Of a stretch of DNA of 64,000 nt, positions 47,296 to 57,300 are shown one piece after another (position 1 is the first letter of the stretch; each line of letters opens with the position of its first letter). The DNA comes from Proales similis (lineage: Eukaryota; Rotifera; Eurotatoria; Ploima; Proalidae): the NCBI GenBank assembly GCA_019059635.1, contig JAGVRJ010000003.1, positions 2,480,001 to 2,544,000 of the forward strand, written 5' to 3'. Made by a program: the position numbers and the translations under genes. The notes under the pieces were generated by a model. The model worked only from the letters and a program-made list of their open reading frames with translations. It was not told the origin of the DNA and did no database searches.

Positions 47296-47934
47296 ATGAT
47301 GAAATTCGCCATCATCGTCGCTCTCTTCGGTCTTTCCATGGCCGCCAACGTCCGTGAGACCGGATTCAGCTGGGACCGTATCCCCGAGGTTGCCAACAGC
47401 ACCCAGTGCGTCTACCAGTTCGAGAAGCGCATCCTGAGCTGCCGTGGCGAGCGAATCATCGATTGCGGTGCTGTCCTCGATTTGGAGAAGTTGGGCGAGA
47501 GACGATTCGAGGTTTTCGGTTTGGGCAGAGTTAACCGAATCGGCGAGGAGATCAAGCCTGAGGAGATCAAATACTTCTTGTACCCACGCAACTTGGACAA
47601 CACCACCTACATGAACCACCAGATCGAGATCGACGGCGAGCTCATTGATCTTTTCGTCTACTACGGAGAGGAGGCCATTGAGACCGGTATCCGAGTGACC
47701 AGCCTCAAATGCTACAAGCGATTGGTCAAGCTTTTCGAGGAGGCCACCGCTGAGCACATCCCTGTCATCGATGGAGTCGAGCGAACTGAGAACAAGCTTT
47801 TCGGCGAGGTCTTGGTTTTGGACAAGGCCAACAGCAAGCGATTCCTCGGTCTCTGGGGTCTCGGTTTGGGCGGTTTGGGTCTCTGGGGCTGGCCTTTGTG
47901 GGGTCTTGGCTTGGGCTTCTGGGGCCGCAAATAA
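47296..47934 (+). CDS. Secreted four-Cys family protein (paralogue 7)
   Basis: Single exon, 212 aa, same length as paralogue 5 and about 98% identical over the first ~540 nt. Differences from paralogue 5 before the tail are Thr/Ser, Glu/Asp, Ser/Val, Asp/Ser and Glu/Lys plus two silent changes. The tail differs in its Gly/Leu/Trp repeat order and ends GFWGRK rather than GLWGRK. Signal peptide, C-x10-C-x7-C, NTTYMNH sequon and GIRVTSLKCYKRLVKLF are as in the sister copy. It lies in inverted orientation relative to paralogue 5, with ABHD13, chitinase, LETMD1, COG6 and paralogue 6 between them. Function unknown. Confidence 0.86.
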   Translation: MMKFAIIVALFGLSMAANVRETGFSWDRIPEVANSTQCVYQFEKRILSCRGERIIDCGAVLDLEKLGERRFEVFGLGRVNRIGEEIKPEEIKYFLYPRNLDNTTYMNHQIEIDGELIDLFVYYGEEAIETGIRVTSLKCYKRLVKLFEEATAEHIPVIDGVERTENKLFGEVLVLDKANSKRFLGLWGLGLGGLGLWGWPLWGLGLGFWGRK

Positions 47935-48672
47935 GCCAATGATTGCAGCTTAAATGCCATTCAAATTACAATCTAGCCAGATAGCATAGATTTCCGGCAA
48001 ATTAGATTATCTAGCGCTAATTTATTAGAATCAATTCGCTTTTCTACAGCCAATAATTTTAAAATTGCAAAATAACACAAAAAAGAGGATTTTTAATAAA
48101 TCAATCCATAATTGCGATCTAATCTCTCTTCTTGATCGGGTGCAGGCTGTTCGTATTCAATCGTTTTTCTATTTTAAATTAGAAGCTTACCGTCTGTCGC
48201 TCAGGATAGAATCAGTAGCTAAACTACGTCGACTCCTTTCAACTCGCGAGGCTCTTTTCGACTGCTGACGAGAACGCTTCTGTGATGCATGGTCCTCGAC
48301 ACCGCTCCCTTTTGCTCGTCGCGTTCTAGTGCGCCAAAAAAAATCGAACGGCGCCTAATTCATTCACAGTCGACGATAAGACATCAATCGCGTCTTGTTC
48401 GGGCTCGTTTATGTGCCGCTACGAACATAAACAAGCCGAATGCAATGCGTTCAGTGTTGTTGTTGCCCACATTTTCATGCACGATTGTCGATCGTCGGCT
48501 CATATTGCTCACCGCTCACGTTCGCTAGAAACCTATTGTCGCGAGCGGTTGTTTGCTCTCTCGAGCGCCATGCATTTTTATTTTTAAAAGAAAAATTCGT
48601 CGTCTTCAACTTGTTTGTAACGCCTGTTCTCACTTGTAGACACTTGTATTGTACGGAGAGACGAGATCCGAA
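47935..48672. other. Intergenic, importin alpha promoter
   Basis: 738 bp; no exon recognised. Confidence 0.45.
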
Positions 48673-50704
48673 ATGGACGAGAACAAAGGCCGCATGAAAG
48701 ATTATAAAAACATCGGCAAAGATCCAGAGGTAGACATTTGTTTCGTGGTCAATCGTCTAGAATCGATTCTAAATGGCAATTTACAAAGGAATGCCGTCGT
48801 CGCAGACAGGAAACCAACATTCAGCTCAGAAAGGTACGCCGCCTCTCTCTCCAATTTGCCTCCGATCCAAGTCAATGTCACTTGTGTTTTCAGACAAAGA
48901 AAGAAGAAACAGTCCAGAAGAAGAGAAACTTGAATCTAGGTGAACTCGAAGACGACGATGCATTGAACAGTGGAGCCGAGATGCTGGTGCCCTCGTCCAC
49001 CACAGAGACCAATAAAGCGCCAACCATCCCAGAACTGATCGCCGGCATCACCAGTCCAGACACAGTCAGCAAGCTCAATTCAGTGCAAGCTGTGCGAAAG
49101 CTCTTGTCAAGCGACAAAAATCCGCCCATCGATCAAATCATTCAAGCGCAAATGCTGCCAATATTGGTCGAGTGTCTGAATTACGACCACGAGCCGAGCG
49201 TTCAGTTCGAGGCTGCGTGGGCACTCACCAACGTCGCATCGGGAACCTCTGCTCAGACGCAGGAGGTTGTGATGGCCGGCGCGGTCGACCATTTCATTCG
49301 CTTGCTCAGCTCGCCGCATCAGAATGTCTGCGAGCAGGCAGTGTGGGCGCTCGGCAACATAATCGGCGACGGCCCTCAATGCCGCGATCTGGTCATCGAG
49401 AAAGGCGTTGTCGACCCGCTCTTGAAGTTTATCAGCGCCGACATTCCTCTTCCTTTCTTGCGCAACGTCACCTGGGTGTTGGTGAATCTGTGCCGAAGCA
49501 AAGAGCCCCCGCCCTCCGTCTCCACAATCAGAGCCATTCTTCCCGCGCTCGCTTTCCTCATTCAAAATCCGGACACTTTGGTAAACTCGCCTTTTTTTTT
49601 CCTCTATGCGCCCACATTCAGTCTCGCTAATCGAATCTCGTGAATTAAAGATACTCGTGGACACCGTCTGGGCTCTGTCCTATTTGACTGATGCAGGCAA
49701 CAGCATTATCCAGGTGAGAGGCCAGACTTGATAGCTAGTCTCGACTGCTTTTCTTAAACCAACCCTGTTAACCAATCAAGATGGTCATTGATGCCGGGTT
49801 CGTGCCATACATCGTGCCCCTGCTCGGCCATCAGGAGGTCAAAGTGGTTACAGCCTCGCTGCGCGCAGTCGGCAACATTGTGACCGGCTCCGACGAGCAA
49901 ACACAAGTTGTCCTTGATCACGATGCACTCAAATACTTCCACGCACTGCTCACTCACGCGAAGCCCAAAATAAACAAGGTAGACAGGGTCGCTTGATTCA
50001 CGCGTAGACTCGAGTCAAAACTGATTTTGGCTTATTAAAGGAAGCCGTTTGGTTCCTGTCGAACATCACTGCAGGCACCAAAGTGCAAGTGCAGGCAGTT
50101 ATCGACGCCGGCCTCATGCCACTCGTGATTCATCTTCTAGTGAGAGTAAGTTCAAAACAAGGGCTGCTCTTAAGGCCACTTTTGTTTACACAAATTTTCA
50201 GGGCGACATGGCGACCAGAAGAGAAGCGGCATGGTGCGTGAACAATCTGAGCCTGAGCGGCAAACGAGAACAGGTTGCCTACGTGCTGGAGCAAGGCGTT
50301 CTTCAGCCTCTGTGCCAGCTGTTGGCGCTCGAAGACCCTCAGCTACTGGTGGTCGTTCTGGATGCAATAAGCAACATACTGAAAATGGCCTCGTCAAACG
50401 ATCAGGACCTTCAGCACCTGACCAACCAGATCGAAGAGTACGGCGGCTTGGACAAGATCGAAGAGCTGCAGAACCATCGAAACGAAGAGATTTACAAGAT
50501 CGCCTTCGACATAATCGACCGCTACTTTTCCGAAGTTGTAAGTAGACCAAAGTAAAAGCAGCATGGCAGTCTCTCTCACTGAAACGCATGCAATAGGACG
50601 AAGAAGAGCTGAACCCGAACATAGGCGAGGACGAGGCCGCTTACACTTTCAATGTAGCGCCGAACGCCCCGGCCGAGCGGATGGGCAATAAGTTCGAGTT
50701 CTAG
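48673..50704 (+). CDS. KPNA4: Importin subunit alpha, KPNA3/KPNA4 type
   Basis: Adaptor that binds classical nuclear localisation signals and hands cargo to importin beta. Eight exons: 48673-48729, 48789-48833, 48894-49580, 49651-49713, 49781-49978, 50041-50145, 50202-50537 and 50597-50704, total 532 aa. The N-terminal importin-beta-binding region is Arg/Lys-rich ([15 protein letters not shown]). Armadillo repeats follow with the NLS-groove Trp/Asn motifs [77 protein letters not shown] and [13 protein letters not shown]. The C-terminus [12 protein letters not shown]...IYKIAFDII is typical. The third exon ([15 protein letters not shown]) points to the alpha-3 subfamily. KPNA3 and KPNA4 cannot be separated in invertebrates. 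No anomalies. Confidence 0.95.
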
Positions 50705-51880
50705 TCTGCTCGAACTGGCTGCCAGCACGCCCTCTGGCCAGACTTGAGTTATTTTATTATTCACCACGTCAGTATGATTAGCCTTGCAAGCAACAAGAAA
50801 AGGCTCGCCCTGTCGCTCCTTTTCACCCAGTCCACAATCTAGTTTGTGTGAAGTGCGAACGCTATCCCAGCAGCGGATATCCGAGGCCGGCCGATCATCG
50901 TTCAGAGTGAGTGTGCATGTGTGCATCCAGTTTACCAGCAGCCTCAGAAAGTACCATACCAACCGACTATCAATCCAACAGCGCTTCTGCTCGTCTATAT
51001 ATCCAAGTGTGTCTGTCTATGTCTGTGTGTGTGTGTGTTTGTCTCTGAAAGTTCTTTATCTCTTCGTTTAGCTGCAAGTCTGCAGTCCCAAACTCATTCA
51101 TCAAGGCAAAGATTATTTTTATTTTTAAATTAAAATCGATTCATTAATCCGCTGTTGTTTCATTAATCTGCTAATTATTATCGCCATCCAAGGGCTCTGC
51201 GCCTATTCTACCTTTTTGCACTCTCTTTTTCATCTTTTTCGCTTGCTCCATTAATTATGAGCATTGTCTCATGCTTCGTTTGTATGCTCTGTCTTCTTTC
51301 TCTCTTTCTTCCTCTCTCTCTATGTCTTTTTCTATCTCTATCTATATATATGCATATATATAAAATCTATTTATTTAAAAAAAAGCAAACAGAAACCATC
51401 CTTGTTTTGATTTGGAATAAAAATCTTGAGAAAAAGAAAAACGCTCTTGAAAATAGAGGACTTGTTTTAGACGATGGGCGATCGATAATGTCGATCTATT
51501 TATTCAATGTGGTTGCAAATAGCAACAAGCGAAAAATCGAAGCAGCGGACTAACGCCCAGACAGCATCCAGTTGCCGCTTGGGTTGAAATGGCTGCATGT
51601 TTTATGCTAAAATTGCAACGCGTTTAGATCGCCGCATGATGCAAACTTGCACTCTCTTCGCTTATATAATTTTCATTGATGTAGCTACGGCCGTTACATA
51701 AGCCTCGTTGCTTCTTTTTTTTTGCTATATTTCATATAAATTGTGGCGACGCTTAACTTTGCTTCCAAGCGCTGTTTGATCACGATTAAAGCATCTACCA
51801 CTAGAGCAACATGCAGCTATAAAAAGAGTTGGCGTTTCTTTTTAGAAAACTAGGTACCCAAGCCTGACGAATAAGAGAAG
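50705..51880. other. Importin alpha 3' UTR and cytochrome c promoter
   Basis: 1.18 kb with a (GT)n run at about 51023-51038 and pyrimidine-rich tracts near 51296-51340. No gene seen apart from the TATA box listed. Confidence 0.5.
51818..51824 (+). promoter_or_regulatory. TATA box of cytochrome c
   Basis: TATAAAA, 63 nt upstream of the ATG. Confidence 0.65.
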
Positions 51881-52195
51881 ATGTCTGTGGAGAACGGCAA
51901 GAAAATATTCGTTCGCAGCTGCTCGCAGTGCCACACTGTCGAGGCTGGTGGCAAACACAAGGTCGGCCCCAACCTGAGCGGTCTCTTCGGTCGAAAGACC
52001 GGCCAGGCTCCTGGTTACTCGTACACCGAGGCCAACCAGAACAAGGGAATCGTCTGGGGCGAGGACACTCTTGACGTTTACCTGACCAACCCCAAGAAGT
52101 ACATCCCTGGCACCAAGATGGTGTTCGCTGGACTCAAGAAGGCTAACGAAAGGGCCGACCTCATCGCCTACTTGAAGGAGGCCACTGCCAACTAA
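51881..52195 (+). CDS. CYCS: Cytochrome c
   Basis: Mobile electron carrier between respiratory complexes III and IV and a trigger of apoptosome assembly. Single exon, 104 aa. The covalent heme site CSQCH is near the N-terminus, followed by [19 protein letters not shown]. The axial Met ligand is in [12 protein letters not shown]. GWxED is present as [11 protein letters not shown], and the C-terminal helix as [13 protein letters not shown]. Length and motifs are standard. It has no intron, unlike most neighbours, and its codons are GC-ending, as in highly expressed genes. Confidence 0.98.
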   Translation: MSVENGKKIFVRSCSQCHTVEAGGKHKVGPNLSGLFGRKTGQAPGYSYTEANQNKGIVWGEDTLDVYLTNPKKYIPGTKMVFAGLKKANERADLIAYLKEATAN

Positions 52196-52269
52196 GTTTC
52201 TATTTTGTTTTCTTTTAGCAAACAAATCAAGTTGGATACTTTTAATGTTCTAACTCTCTCTCTTAGTTA

Positions 52270-52275
52270 AATAAA
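52270..52275 (+). other. Poly(A) signal of cytochrome c
   Basis: AATAAA 75 nt after the stop. Confidence 0.6.
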
Positions 52276-54332
52276 ATGAACCGTCAAGCACGGCTCAATC
52301 ACCCGCAACGATTTCTTTTCTCTACAGGACCCTCCGCTCATCGCGCCAATTCATATTGTTTTTAAACTAGAGTCTCGTATGGCCCTTTTGACTCTAGCCC
52401 ATCGGCATCTCTCAACAGCTCAGATTCGTCTTTACTTCTGGCCGAATCTCAAACAGGCATTTCACCGAATAGAAGTATCGCGGCACAATCTAGTGGCTGC
52501 CAAACGTTCACTTCAATTGATTTTAGTTAATCAGCCTGGTATCCAGTTCGGGCCGAATGCGCTCAGCATAAAAAGAGCCAGCAGAGCTGCTAGTTCAAGC
52601 ACTTTGAAGCGAGCACTGCTGTAAGCATCAAGTCAAGAAATTTAACCTCTGTCGCTTGAACCGCTTTACAGAGGGGAAAAGGCGGGCGGAGGAAAGCTAG
52701 TTTAAATCTGGTGCTTGCTACACACTTGCTTGCTATACACTGGTGCTTGGGGTGTGGGGTGGGGGTCCAGGCCAGGAGAGGCCTGATCCAGAGTGCGGCG
52801 CAGAGCCTTGAAGCGCACTCTCATGTTCTGAGTCGGCGATTTCCGTTCGCATTTTTTGCATAAGACGATCCTTGCAAATTTGAATGCTCGGTTCCGATTA
52901 TTTTTTATGCGAAATTAGCATAAAGTCAGACATCGCATCTGAATTTTTTATTTCCATCGCAATCTGGTGTGGCGCTCATCCCGGCGAAAACGAGCCTCAT
53001 ACAGAAAAAAGAAACTAGAAGACAGCATACGCATTTAGGCTCCGGCGCTCACTCGAAAGATTCGCGCAAATGTCTTAATTGGAATGCTGATCGCTTGTCT
53101 TGCATGCTGCACTCAAATTTTTCCATAAATATGCCCATGCGCCGCCCGCCCGTCCGCCCGCCTGCTTGCCTGCCTGCCTGCTGGCGGTGTGCATATACTT
53201 GAATGCGTATATTTCAATGTCTGCTGATGTTATGCTTCTCAAGGCCACGCCTGTTTAATGCGCGTCTGGTGACCTAATGAGAACACGGGCTCGAGCAGCC
53301 AAAAGACTAGCCTCGGCTTCATCTTGAATGTTGCTGATAATGCTGTTGTGCCACTGTTTCTGATGGTGTTTTTTTTTTTTTGAGTTTTGTTGAATTATGA
53401 TCGCTGTTGATATTTACTCGTATCTGGTTATTTATTTTTAACCAAATAGACGAGAGAGAATAAGAGCCTGCTCGCCTCCGCCGACTCATCAAAAGCCAAG
53501 CCAAGGAGAGCAACAAGAAACATTCATCGCAACAGAGAACATCGGACAGGAGCGTCTCAAGCCTGATCTTTGATCCAAGTCGACGGCACAGAAAGAATAA
53601 AAGAGAAGCGATAAAACTCGAATAATCATAGTTGGAGAGTAACAATAACACACAAGCGCACCATAATCGCGAAATTCAAGGGCACCGCTTGTCTACTGCG
53701 CAAAGGCAAAAATAATGCGTCATTAAATGTAAGGGCATCCATAAACCAATTCATCGCCATCATCACCTTGAGCCGCTGCAGCAGCAGTCTCATTCATTAT
53801 TATCTTCATTGCTCAAACTAGTCTAATTTACGCTCATTATTTAAGGTGCAACCTTTTTTCGCAGTCCAAAAAGCTAAGAGAAAGGCTGGGCTGCATATTC
53901 ACTCATTCAAATCCGCCGGTTCATACTTGTCGTCAACAAACAAGAGCGAGTGTGATTACGCACCTAAAGAGAAGTTCGAAGTGCACGACTAGAGCAATTG
54001 CTGTGCAAACATCGTCTAAATCAAGTGACTGTATAAGCGAGCAGTGCTCGAGTAGAAGCATAAAAACCAAGAGCGACGTGCAAGAAAAGCAGTTCTCAAA
54101 CACCAACAGCTCCTGCCGATCAGATCGCGGTCAAATCAGAACAGTTAGAGAGGAGCATGAGCCAGAGCGCACTGAACTACTCTCGGCACTGAACAATCCA
54201 AAGCAAACATTCGACACACGTGAGAATAGCAAACAAGAGAAACATTTGAGTTCTAGTTCGAAAACAACTGCTGAAGGCCGCACCGACTCGAGCAAGTTTG
54301 ACACCGAGCAGACAAACTACGTTTCAATCGCG
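52276..54332. other. Long intergenic / WNK upstream region
   Basis: The last part, from a strong acceptor (TTTTTTCGCAG at about 53854-53864), is open in the WNK frame and may be coding or 5' UTR. A G-rich patch lies at 52748-52767 and a (GCCY)n tract at 53141-53183. No separate gene seen. Confidence 0.45.
53141..53183. repeat. (GCCC/GCCT)n tetranucleotide tract
   Basis: About ten imperfect GCCY units in a row. Confidence 0.75.
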
Positions 54333-57300
54333 ATGGCAGACGAGCCCGTATTGAAGCAGACACTCAATGAGATGTCGTCGCCCAGAGACGACGAGCGAAG
54401 CAATCTCGCAGAGCCAGAGCGCAACGAAGAGTACTTATCTGCACACGAGAGCCTCGTGACTACAGACAACGCATCCGACTCAAGTCTAGCTTCGAACGAG
54501 ACGAGCTCAACTCCAAATCAGAGCTTCTCGGGCAGCTTTAACGGCTGCAATCGTTTCATAATTAAAAAAGTGTCCGACCAAGAGCTGTCCTCGCCCATAA
54601 CGACTGTGGGCGCACCCAGATTCGAAATAACAAACGGCGATGCGAGCGAGGAGAAATTGGACGCCAGTCGAACAGAAGAAGAGGAGATAAAATCCGTTCA
54701 AAGTCGAGCCGAGTCGAATGAGAAACGAATAAGAAAATTCACCGTCAAAAAGGTCGAGTCAAGTGTGCTAATTTGCGAGATGATAAAAGAAAATGGCGAA
54801 GAGAGCAAAACGATCGAGGAAGAAGGTGGTGGTTGCCTCCAAGCAACAGGCGGCCAGGTGGATGAAAGCAAAGCCGAGCCAGCAGCAGAGCTCCAGGTCG
54901 AGCACGCCACCACAAAGAAGGTTGTAAAGATAACAGACGTTGAAGTAATCGAGAACGAATCGACGCAAGTCAAAGCGTCTGAAGACGGCTCAAGTTTGCC
55001 GTTAGAGCCTGTGCTCGAGTCGACGCAGACAGGCCAAGACGAGCCAGAGCCGATTCTAAACGGCCAAGCTGAGCACGCTCTGGTCAACATGCCTAATCGA
55101 ACTAATCAGGTGAATCATCACGCGCCCATGAGTCTGCCGGTGGCCGCCGCCGCCGATATAGATCACGTCAGTCTTATGAGTCGATCCAACTCGGTAATCG
55201 ATAAGAGTAAGTCGACTTCAACTAATTTAACACACGTGAGAGCGTCGAATTCAGGCTCGCCGCCCAATCTAGCGCCGGAAGAGAGCCAGAAAGAGCAGGA
55301 CAACGCGGAGGACGAGAAGCCGATCGACGATTCGCCTGACAAACGCTTCCTAAAGTACAACACAGAAATCGGACACGGCTCGTTCAAAACGGTCTACAAA
55401 GGCCTCGACACTGAGAGCGGCGTGCCTGTCGCTTGGTGCGAGCTGCACGACCGCAAGTTCACCAAAGCCGAACGTCAACGCTTCATCGAAGAGGCCAAAA
55501 TGCTCAAGCAACTTCAGCATCCGAACATAGTTCGCTTCTACGACTACTGGGAAGATTCAAAGACGAAGCCGAAGAAAATCATTTTAGTCACCGAGCTGAT
55601 GACCTCGGGCACACTCAAAGCGTAAGTGAACCAATTCTTGAATATTTGGTGTAAGTCTCGCTTCATCCGTTCGATTCAGATATGTGCAACGGTTTAGAAA
55701 ACAGGACGAACTGAAACGACTCAAAGTCATAAAGAACTTTGCCAATCAGATACTTAAAGGCCTCGCCTATCTGCACAGCCGCAACGTGATACATCGCGAC
55801 CTAAAATGCGACAACGTGTTCGTGACGGGCACCTGTGGCCAAGTGAAGATCGGCGACCTGGGCCTAGCCACCCTAAAGAAGACCTCGTTTGCCAAGAGTG
55901 TGATCGGCACGCCCGAGTTCATGGCGCCCGAAATGTACTCTGAACAGTACGACGAAAGCATAGACGTGTACGCGTTCGGCATGTGTCTGCTTGAAATGGC
56001 GACGGGCGAGTATCCGTATCAGGAATGCTCGAAGCCGTTCGACATATTCAAGCGAGTGACGCACGGCATCAAGCCAGAGAACTACTTTCGAATCGAAAAC
56101 GACGACCTCAAAGAGCTCATATTCCTGTGCATTCGAATTAAAACGCTGCAGAGGCCGACCGTTAAAGAACTTGTAAATCATTCGTGGTTCATGGACAACA
56201 ACGGTCTCAAGCTGGAGATGATACGCGACGAGATCACCAAGAAGATTGTGTACGAGAACGAGTCGCAGATTCATTATCGGCTCAAAGTAATCGACAAGTC
56301 GAAGAGGAAAATCGCCTGGCCCGAGAACGAGGAGATCGAGTTCGCGTTCGACGTCGAAAAAGACAATCCCGAGCAGATAGTCGAAGAGCTGAGAGCGACC
56401 ACAAACAAGATTAGCGAAGAAGACATGCGCTACTTGATACAGGCGATCAAGGATAAGAGTCGAGTGTTCAATCTGGAGAAGGAGGATACGTTGGAAGAGC
56501 AGCGTGCTCTGAGCGGCGCCGTATCGAGCACTTCTATCGAACGCTTTATGAACAGCGAGCAGAACGCGGCCGCCCAATTAGGCGCGCAGCCTGGCGAATC
56601 ACTGCAGCAGGCGCACACCACTCAGAGCAGCCAAGTATACAGCGCTCAGACGCAAACGATCGAGAGCAGCTCGGCGGCGGATAATGCACTCGCAGCACCC
56701 GGTGCATCGACGGTTGTTGCCATAAACGAGCGCGTGCCTGCTTCTTCAGGCTTTAGATCGACAGACGTGCAGAATCAGGCCGCCTCTCAGATAGTGATGC
56801 TTGTCGAGAGCACAGGCAACAAGTCACAGGGCAGCTCGCCCATATCTGCTCCCGAGCTAGCAGCCGGTGAGGCGAACAGAGCGAGCACAGTGCCTCTCAA
56901 GCTGACCATTGTCGACCTGATAAGCACCAGTGACGCGGGCGAAATTGTCTACTGCATGCTAGAGCTCGATAACAAAGAGAACATCACATTCAAATTCGGA
57001 CTAAACGTTGACTCGCCTCAGGACATTGCCAACAGGCTAATTAGCGGCGCGCAGAAGATGATCTTAAACGAGAACTTTAGCTTGCTGATTGAAATCTTGC
57101 AGCACTTGATTCAGTTCATTTGTGACAAGAAGCAAACACAGCAGGTAAAGGGTCAGCAGTTTGTAACCTATTTGAATCCGTCTAGAAAGCCGAGCGGCGT
57201 CGAACTGCTCATCAAAGAAACAGTCGCAGAAACGGAGTCGAGCAGCGAGATGGCCGCCAACTCCATAACGCCGAGCATGACGAGCACGCTCAACACAACA

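Noticed and set aside
52748-52767. G-quadruplex at a G-rich patch
   Set aside because: Only three clear G-runs are present in a row; a fourth run is needed for a simple intramolecular quadruplex.
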